A stretch of 18,991 nt of DNA, taken from Zongyangia hominis. GTDB taxonomy: Bacteria > Bacillota > Clostridia > Oscillospirales > Ruminococcaceae. The DNA lies in the NCBI RefSeq assembly GCF_014385095.1, contig NZ_JACRTC010000014.1:1-18991 (forward strand), in the 5' to 3' direction. Below are positions 1 to 7,866 of this stretch, piece after piece. The position numbers and the translations under genes were made by a program. The notes beneath the pieces are model-generated. The model had not been told where the DNA came from. It was given only the letters and a program-made list of their open reading frames with translations, and did no database searches. Every line of letters begins with the position of its first letter. The stretch's first letter is position 1.

Positions 1-3000
1 TTCCAGACAACGTCTACGTCTCTCTGGATGCCGTCTTCCTGCTCCACCGTGACTTTTGCCGGGAGTTTGGCCAGCACTTCGTCCGCCGGTGCACCCACCA
101 TCACGTTGATGTCCTCGATTTGAGTAACCACCGTCTTGATGGGGGATTCACTCTTCACAAAAACATTCTGGAACCGGGCTGTGGACTGGTGGACAATCAG
201 GCCCAAACGACCGGAATCATAGACCTGAGTATCATTGGTGTCCGCCACATCTTTAAAGAGCTCCTTGCCGTCAAAGCTGACGGAGAATTTATTGTCCTTG
301 ACGGTGAGCACCACGTGGTAGGTCTCGCCGATCTCTGGCGTGATGCCCGCGTCGGTGAAAGAAATTTTCGCCAAATCGCTGGTAGCGCCATTGATATAGG
401 GGAACTCGAAGATGCGGAAATTATTCATGTTGCGGTCGAAATTGAAGACATAGGAGCCGGCCGTCTTGCCGTTGGCCCCCTGGGAGTGGAAGACAAGGCC
501 CAGGCAGCGCCCGGCCTCCAGGGTCACGTCGGCCTCCAAGGTGAAGTTGCCGTCCATGGAAACGTCGGACATGGCGAAGTTGTCGCTGCCGCAGACCGCC
601 TGCCAGCCGTTTTCGTCGATGGTCCAGACGCCTTCGGTGGTCGTCCAGCCGGTCAGATTGGTATTAAAGTTTCTCTTGATGACCGAAACGGTGGCTTCTT
701 TTTCTAAGCCGCCTTTGTTGGTGACGGCTTTGACGACATAGTCGCCGGCCTGTGCCGCCTTGAGGGTGATGGAATTGTCGGTTTCATCCACTTTGACGAG
801 CTTTTCAGTGTCATAGGTCCAGGTGACGCTCTTATCATTCACCGTGTAGGGCAAGACGCTAGCCGTCACGGTGAATTCCTCGCCCACATCCGCATTGGCG
901 GGAGCGGTGAGGGAGAGCATGGTGGGATCGCTGTCCGGTGTAGGCAAATCGTCCCGATACATGGACTTCATGTCGTAAATCTTCATGGAATCGATGGTCA
1001 CATCACCGCCGGTGGCGAAGAATTCCATGCCGATGCTGCTGCCGTCGGGGAAGAATAGGGTGCTGATGGAGGAATCCCCATCATTGCCGAAGACATCGAG
1101 CACCGACCAGTCCACCAGGATACGCAGGGTGACGGTGCCGTCGTCCTCGGGGACCATCTCCCAGCTCTTGAGGGCGTTGAGCGCCACGCCGGACTTTGTT
1201 TTGTCCACGATGAGTTCTTTTCTGTCCTGGTTATATTTAACGACCGTTTTCTGGCCGTCGCCGGTGCGCAGGTTAAATCCAAACTCCGAAGCGCTGCCCA
1301 GAGTGAATTTGGCCTCGATGTCATATTTCTGTCCCGCTAAGCCGGAGAGGATGTTGGCGTCGCCGTCGCTGACCACGGTGGGTTTGTCGATGGCGAACAT
1401 GGGAGAAGCGGCGCGCAGGGAGTTTATCTCCTCCACCGGGTAGAAGCACAGCTTCACCTGGCCGTTTACCGTGCGCAGGCTGGTCTCCAGCGGCAGGGAC
1501 TGGGCGCCGTTCCAGACCTTGTCCGGGATGGTGCCGGGGGCGGTGGAATCCCGCATCCAGCTCACGCTGATTCTGCGGCCCAACCCGGCGCCGTCGTTAT
1601 AGTAGCTCTGGGTCGCGTACATCTCGGTGACATTGTTGGAGATATTGATGCGGTTGGTCTCAGCGTTAAATTTGAAGACCGCGTCTGCTCCAGTGCCCTC
1701 TTTGACAAGCTCCCCGAGGACGAAGAACTTGCCAGCGCCAAAGTAAACCCATTTGGTGTTGTTTTTGTCCCCGTCGATGGGAAGTTCAAACAGATCGGGG
1801 CACTCGGACTCCAAAGCGGTGCCGTCGGCATAGTTGAGATCGCTTTCGTGCTTCCATTCCCTCAGGTTTTCGGAGGAGAAGATGCGGGCCCGGCCGCCAG
1901 CCACGATCATCAGCCAGATGCCGTCGTTTTTGTAACTGGCGTCGGGGTACCACAGGACCTTGGGATCCCGGAAGCCGCCGCCGTATTTGTTGTCCTCATT
2001 GGGGATGACGGGGTTGCCTTCATATTTGGTCCAGGTCAGGCCGTGGTCCTTGGAGTAGGCGATGGACTGCTTTTGTCCGCCATACTTGCCGGCCACTGCG
2101 CCGCCGGAATGGGTGAAGACGGCCACCAGCTTGGACTCACCCTCCTTGTTATCGGTGAAGAAACCGGAGGTATTCTTTTCATCCACCACGGCCGAACCGG
2201 AGTAGATGCGCCCCAGCTCGTCCATCTCCATGGCGGTGGGAAGCTGGGTCCAGTTGACCAAGTCTTTGGACTGGGCGTGTCCCCAGGTCTGGTTGCCCAT
2301 GTTGGGGAGCTGGGGGCTGTGCTGGAAGAACATGTGCCAGGTTTGATTGCTCGGGTCATAAACCAGACCGTTGGGGTCGTTCATGAAGTTGAACTCGGGG
2401 GTAAAGTGGAACTGGGGCCGGTAATCGTCGGTGAAGGCGTTTTCCGGGTCCTGCGCCCGCTTGACCTTCAGAGTGATGATATTGGACACCTGGGAGGCGT
2501 CGTCCATCACCTTGACATAGATGGTGTTGTAGCCCACTTTGAGCTCCACTGGGGAGGCTTTGCCGCTGACGGCCGCCTCGTCGTTGACCGAAAGGCTGAA
2601 CTTCGCGTCGGCGGCGGGCGTCACCTGCAGGGTAGCGATCTCGAAGGGGACCTCCGCTGTGTACTCATAGACCGAATCGCTGAAGGAGGGGGTAATATCC
2701 GCGCCCTCCACCTTGAGGCCGGTCAGCTTGGGAGTGGATACCTTATAATACTTGACATTGTCAAAGGAACAGTTGGAAAAGTAGGACATGATGCCGAAAT
2801 ACCCACCGGCAAAGCTGGGATCGGAGTTGGAACCCACCAGTCCTCCGTCCAGATAATAATTCATCTTGCCGCCTTCCAAAAGCTCCACCCGGAAGTGGAA
2901 GTCCTCCTTGGTCTTCTCCTGCGCGGTTAGCTGGCGCTGGATGGTGAAGCCCTGGGAGCCGGATACATTCTTAAAGAGCTTGGTGACGTTCTGGTTCCTG

Positions 3001-4487
3001 TCCACATTCATGCAGTACCAGGCGTCGCCGGGCTTGTCGATGTTGGTGACGCCGAAGACGAGTCCGCCGCCCCGTGCGCCGGTTTCGTTGGGCAGATGCA
3101 TGTCGCCCTCATAGACAAAAGCCTCTCCCGCCGCCAACTGGGTGGAAGACATGTAGAAGCTGTTGCCCACCGTCAGATTGCTGGCTTTCATGCCGCTGTC
3201 GGTCAGGGTCCATTTGCCGCTGACAGTGCGCCAGCCGGACAAATTATTGTTAAAGTTTCCTACGGGAGGGAGGCTGTTGACCGTCACATCCACATTACTG
3301 TAGAGTAGCTGGGAGCTATACGCCATTAGCCCGATATAGCCGCCCTCGTAGGCGCTTTTAAAGTCTTTGGCAAAGGTGTAGGATACCGCCGTGTCGTTGA
3401 TGGCGATATTGAGGTCCTTGGATTCGGTCACCTCGATTTTCAGGTGGACCGTGTCCGTATCCTCCACCGTAGCGGCCTTCATCTTGGCGATGATGCCGTC
3501 GCCCAAGACGCCGTCGGGACCGTTTTCAAAGAGCTTGATGTAGATGGCCTTTTCCCCGACGTTCCTGGAAAATTCCAAGCCGAAGACACTGTTGGTCGTG
3601 CCCCTCCCCACGTTTGCCGGGTCGGTGGTCATGGAGCCGAACAGGATGGTGGCCGTGTTACCCTGCACATAGGTGACGTCGGTTTCCAGCGTAAAGGCAA
3701 ACGCCTTGGTTTCGGAGAGGGAAAAGCTGTTTCCGCTTTTAAAAGCGAACTGGTAGTTATTGTCCGAAAGCTTTGTCAGCTGGGGACCATTTAAATTGGT
3801 CAGGTCCTGATACACGTCATTTTTCGTAAAGCTGATATTCTCATAACGGATGCTGGAATTGTAGGTCATCAGCCCGATATAGCCGCCTTTGTAGTATTTT
3901 GCAAAGTCCTTGGCAAAGGTGTAAGTCACCTCCTGCCCTGCCACATAGATTTCCAGCGTTTTCTCCGGGGTGACCACCAGCTTCAGATGGACAACGCCCT
4001 CCGTGTCCACATCCTTTGCCATGTAGGTCTTGCCCGGGATGATATTGTTGCCCAGCACCTGTCCGGAGGGACCGTCTTCAAAGAGCTTGATGACGACCGT
4101 CTTGGCGGACACGTCCCGGGTAAACTCCAAGCCGAAAAAGGCGTTATCGGTGCCGTTGCCCACATTGGTCGCATCGGAGGTACCGGCGCCGAACATCATT
4201 GTGGCCGTATTGCCCTGGAGGAAGGTGACGTCCGCTTCCAGGGTAAATGCCTTTGCCTGGGTCTTGGAAAGGGCAAAACTATTGCCCCCCTTATAGGCCA
4301 TTTCGTAGACGCCCGCTGAGGTCTCGCTCAAAGTGGGGCCGGAAAGGCCCTCAAGTCCCATGGCCTCAGTGGCCGCACTTACGGAAAATACGCCTGCCGG
4401 CAGGATGCTGGTGAGCGCCACAACCAGCGCGAAAACCAGCGCCAAACATCGTTTTCCCTTTTTGAGTGCACGGTTGCTTCTCTTCAT
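1..4487 (-). CDS. Secreted multidomain GH32 glycoside hydrolase (levanase/inulinase/fructosidase type), C-terminus beyond window
   Basis: The frame is open for 1495 codons from ATG 4487 to the window edge, so this is a 3'-partial gene. AGGAGG lies 7 nt before the ATG. Residues 1-39 are a signal peptide (Lys/Arg-rich start, hydrophobic core, ending SVSAA), so the enzyme is exported. Order after it: two homologous LamG-like modules (about 45-225 and 230-405), a third divergent LamG-like module (about 405-580), a cadherin-like beta-sandwich (about 587-680), the GH32 five-blade propeller (about 688-985) and its C-terminal beta-sandwich (to about 1175), an Ig-like domain (about 1190-1268), a fourth LamG-like module (about 1270-1447) and the start of a second Ig-like domain. 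GH32 catalytic motifs are intact: NDPNG 703-707 (nucleophile D704), RDP 840-842, EC 895-896 (acid/base E895). It should hydrolyse beta-fructosides such as levan, inulin or sucrose; the substrate cannot be fixed from sequence. Surface anchoring, if any, would be in the missing C-terminus. Confidence 0.9.
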   Translation of the reverse strand, partial: MKRSNRALKKGKRCLALVFALVVALTSILPAGVFSVSAATEAMGLEGLSGPTLSETSAGVYEMAYKGGNSFALSKTQAKAFTLEADVTFLQGNTATMMFGAGTSDATNVGNGTDNAFFGLEFTRDVSAKTVVIKLFEDGPSGQVLGNNIIPGKTYMAKDVDTEGVVHLKLVVTPEKTLEIYVAGQEVTYTFAKDFAKYYKGGYIGLMTYNSSIRYENISFTKNDVYQDLTNLNGPQLTKLSDNNYQFAFKSGNSFSLSETKAFAFTLETDVTYVQGNTATILFGSMTTDPANVGRGTTNSVFGLEFSRNVGEKAIYIKLFENGPDGVLGDGIIAKMKAATVEDTDTVHLKIEVTESKDLNIAINDTAVSYTFAKDFKSAYEGGYIGLMAYSSQLLYSNVDVTVNSLPPVGNFNNNLSGWRTVSGKWTLTDSGMKASNLTVGNSFYMSSTQLAAGEAFVYEGDMHLPNETGARGGGLVFGVTNIDKPGDAWYCMNVDRNQNVTKLFKNVSGSQGFTIQRQLTAQEKTKEDFHFRVELLEGGKMNYYLDGGLVGSNSDPSFAGGYFGIMSYFSNCSFDNVKYYKVSTPKLTGLKVEGADITPSFSDSVYEYTAEVPFEIATLQVTPAADAKFSLSVNDEAAVSGKASPVELKVGYNTIYVKVMDDASQVSNIITLKVKRAQDPENAFTDDYRPQFHFTPEFNFMNDPNGLVYDPSNQTWHMFFQHSPQLPNMGNQTWGHAQSKDLVNWTQLPTAMEMDELGRIYSGSAVVDEKNTSGFFTDNKEGESKLVAVFTHSGGAVAGKYGGQKQSIAYSKDHGLTWTKYEGNPVIPNEDNKYGGGFRDPKVLWYPDASYKNDGIWLMIVAGGRARIFSSENLREWKHESDLNYADGTALESECPDLFELPIDGDKNNTKWVYFGAGKFFVLGELVKEGTGADAVFKFNAETNRINISNNVTEMYATQSYYNDGAGLGRRISVSWMRDSTAPGTIPDKVWNGAQSLPLETSLRTVNGQVKLCFYPVEEINSLRAASPMFAIDKPTVVSDGDANILSGLAGQKYDIEAKFTLGSASEFGFNLRTGDGQKTVVKYNQDRKELIVDKTKSGVALNALKSWEMVPEDDGTVTLRILVDWSVLDVFGNDGDSSISTLFFPDGSSIGMEFFATGGDVTIDSMKIYDMKSMYRDDLPTPDSDPTMLSLTAPANADVGEEFTVTASVLPYTVNDKSVTWTYDTEKLVKVDETDNSITLKAAQAGDYVVKAVTNKGGLEKEATVSVIKRNFNTNLTGWTTTEGVWTIDENGWQAVCGSDNFAMSDVSMDGNFTLEADVTLEAGRCLGLVFHSQGANGKTAGSYVFNFDRNMNNFRIFEFPYINGATSDLAKISFTDAGITPEIGETYHVVLTVKDNKFSVSFDGKELFKDVADTNDTQVYDSGRLGLIVHQSTARFQNVFVKSESPIKTVVTQIEDINVMVGAPADEVLAKLPAKVTVEQEDGIQRDVDVVW

Positions 4488-4529
4488 AAATTCTCCTCCT
4501 CATAAGTCGTTTTTCGCCCGGAAAAGGGG

Positions 4530-4547
4530 CATGTCCCAAAGGACATG
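4530..4547 (-). other. Leader hairpin upstream of the GH32 gene
   Basis: CATGTCC and GGACATG form a perfect 7-bp stem with a 4-base loop in the untranslated leader, about 40 nt before the start codon. There is no T-run after it, so it is not a terminator; it may stabilise the mRNA or take part in control. Confidence 0.5.
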
Positions 4548-4559
4548 ACACCGTTTTCT
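4546..4559 (-). promoter_or_regulatory. Possible cre (CcpA) operator in the GH32 leader
   Basis: The minus-strand sequence AGAAAACGGTGTCA matches the catabolite-responsive element core TGNAANCGNWNNCA at every defined position but the first. It lies about 15-27 bases after the predicted transcription start, where a bound CcpA would block elongation. Catabolite control suits a fructan-utilisation gene. Single cre-like matches are common by chance, so this is tentative. Confidence 0.4.
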
Positions 4560-4579
4560 ATGGACGGAATCGTTTTTTT

Positions 4580-4608
4580 ATTATAATATTTTTATATATA
4601 ATAGTCAA
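4580..4608 (-). promoter_or_regulatory. Sigma-A promoter of the GH32 gene
   Basis: On the minus strand TTGACT (4608-4603) and TATAAT (4585-4580) are separated by exactly 17 bases in a very AT-rich stretch. The predicted start is near 4573, giving a leader of about 85 nt before the ATG at 4487. Confidence 0.8.
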
Positions 4609-4964
4609 ATATTATGAACTGCTTTTAAAATGTATAGACAAATCATACATCTTTCTTCTTTTGTTTGTTGATCACTCCCATATTAGGACGAAAATTGTCC
4701 CATTCTTTGACTTTTCCAAAGAAAAGGTACGATAAGTTGTATGTACAAAAAAATTATTATCAAACAAGCGGCAACTTGTATGGTAATACTGTGGATAAAA
4801 ACGTTTCAAATTCTCCATTTCCTCCAATCAGAGAGGGGCAAAAACAACGCATTTTGCCCGGTATTTGCAAAATGCCCAAAAGAGTGCCGGTCCATCCTTG
4901 TGAGCGTTCCACAAAATTTCACTTGGACAGGCCGATGGTCCTGGCACTTCGGTCGGAAATATGC
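4609..4964. other. Non-coding intergenic stretch with inverted repeats
   Basis: No convincing gene is seen in these 356 bases. They hold ATGTAT/ATACAT (4630-4635 and 4645-4650, 9-base spacer), just upstream of the GH32 -35 box, which could be an activator or repressor site. They also hold two overlapping inverted repeats: GGGCAAAA/TTTTGCCC (4836-4843 with 4852-4859) and GCATTTTGC/GCAAAATGC (4849-4857 with 4867-4875). The last two share bases and cannot form together. Confidence 0.5.
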
Positions 4965-4970
4965 TATAAT
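4962..4970 (+). promoter_or_regulatory. Extended -10 promoter for the Cys-rich protein/CarD unit
   Basis: TGC directly precedes a perfect TATAAT (4965-4970), which is an extended -10 element. The hexamer 17 bases upstream (TGGCAC) is a poor -35, as is usual for extended -10 promoters. Transcription would start near 4977, a few bases before the hairpin at 4983. Confidence 0.6.
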
Positions 4971-4982
4971 GATAATAAACTC

Positions 4983-5046
4983 AACGTGTTGTTTGCTCGG
5001 CAGAACGTAAGACCAGTTGGAGCAGACAACACGTTTTTCTTTTATT
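4983..5046 (+). terminator. Terminator-like hairpin at the 5' end of the CarD-unit transcript (possible attenuator)
   Basis: The arms 4983-4998 and 5020-5035 pair over 16 bp, counting one G-U wobble (4993 with 5025), around a 21-base loop. The T-rich run TTTTTCTTTTATT follows at 5034-5046. This is a complete intrinsic-terminator shape. It begins about six bases after the predicted transcription start and lies upstream of the genes at 5113 and 5360, so it could act as an attenuator or release a short RNA of about 65 nt. Confidence 0.65.
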
Positions 5047-5112
5047 CCATGGAGAAAGAACGATGTGGCATTGTTAAAGAGAGATTTTATCCCCGTCTCC
5101 AAACAGCAGAAT

Positions 5113-5355
5113 ATGAAGCCTCTGCATTATCCGGACTGCATTCATCTGTCTGAGCGGTGCGGATGTGATTTGTTGAGCATTTCGGAGTGCAAAGGGGAAT
5201 CCTGCTCCTTCTGCCAGAGCGCGGCACAGCAGGAACTATCCCAGCGTGAGTGGCTTTCCATCCTCAACACATTGGGCCTGGAACAGCAAAAGAAAATCGC
5301 CGGGAAATACTATAGCGGCAAAATGCCTTGGAAAAGTCAACAGAAGAAAGGGTGA
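5113..5355 (+). CDS. Small Cys-rich protein of unknown function (possible metal binding)
   Basis: This 80-aa protein has six cysteines in its first 34 residues (C9, C16, C18, C26, C31, C34), including a CxC and a CxxC, an arrangement typical of a small zinc-binding module. The C-terminal half is helical and charged, ending in KYYSGKMPWKS. I have a general memory of similar short proteins in Clostridia with a Cys-rich head and a KYYxGKxPW-like tail, but no function is known to me. ATG 5113 was chosen because the cysteine module begins right after it; it has only a weak RBS, and a TTG at 5017 in the same frame would place the start inside the hairpin. The stop is 4 bases before the CarD gene, so the two are almost certainly co-transcribed. 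Confidence 0.65.
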   Translation: MKPLHYPDCIHLSERCGCDLLSISECKGESCSFCQSAAQQELSQREWLSILNTLGLEQQKKIAGKYYSGKMPWKSQQKKG

Positions 5356-5359
5356 GCCT

Positions 5360-5869
5360 ATGTATCACGTCAATGATACCATCCTCTACGGTTCCCATGG
5401 GGTTTGTAAAATCACGGGAATCACCAAAAAGGACTTCGGGCGGGTTTCGGACGAATACTACATTCTGGAGCCGGTCTATAACAATTTTACCATCTATGTC
5501 CCCATGCATAATGATGCCCTAGCGGAAAAGATGCACCGGGTCCTGACCGCAGAGGAAATTCAGGCCATGATTCGCTCTATGCCCGAGGAAGACACCTGCT
5601 GGGTTGAAAATGAAAATGAGCGCAAGGAAAGGTTTAAGGATATTCTGGCCAGAGGGAACCGCCGGGAAGTTTTACAGATGATCAAAGCCCTCTATCTCCA
5701 TCAGCGGGAGCAGCAGGACAAAGGCAAACGGCTTCACATGGCGGATGAGCGGTTTTTCCATGAGGCCGAAAAAATGCTTTACGACGAATTTGCCCTCGTA
5801 CTCAACATTACGCCCGAGCAAGTGCTCCCCTTCATTCTTGAACAGATCAAGGTGCAAAATAACGGCTAA
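5360..5869 (+). CDS. CarD family transcriptional regulator
   Basis: The 169-aa product starts with the CarD/CdnL RNA-polymerase-interaction fold: residues 2-48 show VNDTILYGSHGVCKI, then YYILEP and IYVP, the conserved beta-strand pattern of this Tudor-like domain. Residues after about 65 are helical and charged, as in the DNA-contacting C-terminal part of the family. CarD proteins bind the RNA polymerase beta subunit and alter open-complex stability at many promoters. An AGAAAGGGTGA ribosome binding site precedes ATG 5360. It follows the Cys-rich gene with a 4-base gap, so its expression would depend on the promoter at 4965 and the hairpin at 4983. This is a short paralogue-type CarD; whether it is the housekeeping copy or a specialised one cannot be told here. 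Confidence 0.85.
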   Translation: MYHVNDTILYGSHGVCKITGITKKDFGRVSDEYYILEPVYNNFTIYVPMHNDALAEKMHRVLTAEEIQAMIRSMPEEDTCWVENENERKERFKDILARGNRREVLQMIKALYLHQREQQDKGKRLHMADERFFHEAEKMLYDEFALVLNITPEQVLPFILEQIKVQNNG

Positions 5870-6012
5870 AGCACCGGCCACCAAATCTGCGTTTCGCTCC
5901 CCCTATCTGTCATCCCTCTCGGTGAGAAATCTTTCATCCCCCTATCGGTAGGGTGCCTATGGAACGGGAGCGGGCTTTGGTTCGGACGCCTAGGAGGCTT
6001 TTAGATGAAAAC

Positions 6013-6056
6013 AAAACGGCGGTCCATCTCTTAGATGGATCGCCGTTTGTTTTGTT
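6013..6056. terminator. Bidirectional intrinsic terminator between the CarD unit and trmO
   Basis: Arms 6017-6029 and 6033-6045 form a 13-bp stem (one G-U wobble) with a CTT loop. T-rich runs flank it on the right, and on the left when read on the opposite strand. It sits between convergent genes and serves both. The 140 bases between the CarD stop and this hairpin show no gene. Confidence 0.88.
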
Positions 6057-6079
6057 ACAAGCATTCCTATTTTGGTTGC

Positions 6080-6766
6080 CTAATCACCCAGTTTTTCAAT
6101 TTCCCGCACGGTGAGAATCCCTTCGGAAACGGTAAAGCGCACGTCAAAGCCCGCAAATTCCACGCCGAACATTCGTCCTTCCTCATGCCGGTAGCCGGGA
6201 CGTGGGTCCTGTTCCAGCACTCCCATGAGAGCGGCGCGCTTCTCCACAGGGATTAGGTCTAGCAATTCTATCGGAAATTCCACTTGGAGGCCGTAATCTT
6301 TCACTTGGTCGGCAAAGCCGCCAACGGCGTCAGCAACGCAGTCGGCATATGGCAGATAGGGTTTGATGTCATAAATCGGGGTGCCGTCCATCAGATCAGC
6401 CCCTGAGACATAAAGGATTGGTCCCTCCGGCGTGTAAAGCGCCACCTCTTCCAGCCGGACACAGGAGAGTCCAATGGGATTAGGGCGGAAGGGGGAACGG
6501 GTAGCGAAGACGCCCATCCGTTTATTGCCGCCCAAGCGGGGCGGCTTGACAGTCGGCGACCATCTATCGCAAATGGACTCGGAAAACTCCCACAGCAGCC
6601 AGAGATGGGAATAACCCTCCAGTCCCCGGAAGGCCTCTGGGATCCGGTAGGCGGGTTCGAAATAAATCTGTGCCCGAAGCTCCGCGATCAGGCCGCTTTG
6701 ACGCGGAATGCCAAATTTGGTCGGAAAGTCGGTGTGGATATGGGCAATCGGCTGCATTTCTGCCAT
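6080..6766 (-). CDS. trmO: tRNA (N6-threonylcarbamoyladenosine37-N6)-methyltransferase TrmO (TsaA/YaeB family)
   Basis: The 228-aa product matches the TsaA/UPF0066 family along its whole length. It carries the signature GVFATRSPFRPNPIGLS at residues 85-101, which forms part of the SAM site, and an N-terminal PIAHIHTDFPTKFGIPRQSG block. TrmO methylates t6A at position 37 of certain tRNAs, using S-adenosylmethionine in an unusual beta-barrel fold, and fine-tunes decoding. ATG 6766 was chosen because a GGGGGGAG ribosome binding site lies just before it; an in-frame TTG at 6787 is less likely. It has its own promoter (6830-6857) and ends at the shared terminator at 6013-6056, so it is probably monocistronic. 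Confidence 0.9.
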   Translation of the reverse strand: MAEMQPIAHIHTDFPTKFGIPRQSGLIAELRAQIYFEPAYRIPEAFRGLEGYSHLWLLWEFSESICDRWSPTVKPPRLGGNKRMGVFATRSPFRPNPIGLSCVRLEEVALYTPEGPILYVSGADLMDGTPIYDIKPYLPYADCVADAVGGFADQVKDYGLQVEFPIELLDLIPVEKRAALMGVLEQDPRPGYRHEEGRMFGVEFAGFDVRFTVSEGILTVREIEKLGD

Positions 6767-6829
6767 AGCGTTCTCCCCCCCTTGCAATTGTGGCCGGCCT
6801 TTTACCGGCGTTTGGCACTTACTCCATCT

Positions 6830-6857
6830 ATTATAGTGAATTTTACGCCGCCGTCAA
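6830..6857 (-). promoter_or_regulatory. Sigma-A promoter of trmO
   Basis: On the minus strand TTGACG (6857-6852) and a perfect TATAAT (6835-6830) are separated by 16 bases, in the gap between ligD and trmO. Confidence 0.75.
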
Positions 6858-6924
6858 ATATATAAAACTTACAAAATATTGCGATCTCTTTCTGCCCGAA
6901 ATAAAAATGCGGTACAAATGGCCC

Positions 6925-7866
6925 TTACTGCACGACGCAATCCTTTGCCTTTTTGTCGGGTCGCAACCCCTTAAATACCGGCTGCCTAAGGCCTCCGCTA
7001 GCGGTCTTCTCCATGTATTTGACGGTACAAACCAGGTCCGGCTTGATCCAGATGGCATCCTCATTTCCTTTGGGCGCCTCAAACTTGGGGGCTGTTATGC
7101 GCGGATGGGTGGAGATGACCTCATAGGCTTCCCTCGAAAGGCCCAACGTCACATGCCCTTTGTAGAGCAACGTTTTTCCTTCATACTGGCCTAACACTAT
7201 GCTAACCACATTCTGTTCCTTGTGAATATAGCCGCACACGACAAAATCATCATCCAGCAGATTCTTAACCTTAATCCAGTCCTTGGTCCTCTTCCCAGGG
7301 TAATATTTGCTTTCACGATATTTGACCACAATGCCCTCTAGCCCCAGCGCCTTAGCCTGCTCAAAGTAGTCGGCGGCCCCGCCTTCCATCACACGGGAGA
7401 CGGCGAACCGCTCATTTTGCGCCCTGACCACCTTACACAACAGCTTCTTTCTTTCCATCAGCGGCAGGTCCATCACCGGATGGTCCTCATAATAAAGGAT
7501 ATCAAAAGCAACAAAGCTTGCCGGCGCTTTTTTCAACGCCAGCTCTATTTTAAAAGAATTGGACATCAGGGAGCGGCGCTGTACCTCTGAGAAGTCGGGG
7601 CGGTTATTCAAGATGACGATGAGTTCCCCGTCCAGAATACAGCGCTTCTTCACCTGCTTGTGGATGGTTTTAAGCTCGGGGAACTTGGGAAGCATCCGAT
7701 CGTTTCGCTTGTTTTTCAGCTCTGTCCCCTCTTTGTCCAGGTAGGCCAGACATCGTTCTCCGTCCAATTTGAGTTCATAGATACAGGCGCCATCAACAAA
7801 CGGCAGATCCTTCGATTCCCCGATCAGCATGGGCTGGATATCTTTGGCTTCAAACAGGTCCATCAT
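6925..7866 (-). CDS. ligD: ATP-dependent DNA ligase, stand-alone LigD-type (NHEJ)
   Basis: The 313-aa protein has all nucleotidyltransferase motifs of ATP-dependent DNA ligases: motif I KLDGER with adenylated lysine K33, motif III/IIIa around DGELIV (79-84) and FDILYY (121-126), motif IV EGIVVK (177-182) and motif V KDWIKVK (195-201). An OB-fold-like tail follows from about residue 205. It seals the break in bacterial non-homologous end joining, recruited by Ku. It has only the ligase part; the primase-polymerase and phosphoesterase domains of larger LigD proteins are absent and not encoded nearby. The start ATG overlaps the ku stop (ATGA), so translation is coupled; a second ATG follows directly and either may be used. 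Confidence 0.92.
   Translation of the reverse strand: MMDLFEAKDIQPMLIGESKDLPFVDGACIYELKLDGERCLAYLDKEGTELKNKRNDRMLPKFPELKTIHKQVKKRCILDGELIVILNNRPDFSEVQRRSLMSNSFKIELALKKAPASFVAFDILYYEDHPVMDLPLMERKKLLCKVVRAQNERFAVSRVMEGGAADYFEQAKALGLEGIVVKYRESKYYPGKRTKDWIKVKNLLDDDFVVCGYIHKEQNVVSIVLGQYEGKTLLYKGHVTLGLSREAYEVISTHPRITAPKFEAPKGNEDAIWIKPDLVCTVKYMEKTASGGLRQPVFKGLRPDKKAKDCVVQ

Noticed and set aside
1848..2930. 360-aa open frame on the plus strand opposite the GH32 gene
   Set aside because: It is antisense to the catalytic domain with intact motifs, has no RBS, and shows repetitive V/G/H-rich composition typical of a shadow frame in GC-rich DNA.
4942..4970. TGGCAC resembling the -24 box of a sigma-54 promoter
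   Set aside because: The required GC at the -12 element is missing at the correct distance, while a perfect extended -10 TATAAT explains the promoter.
4665..5153. 162-aa plus-strand frame in the intergenic region
   Set aside because: It runs through the promoter and the 16-bp hairpin, has irregular composition, and competes with the better-supported Cys-rich gene at 5113.
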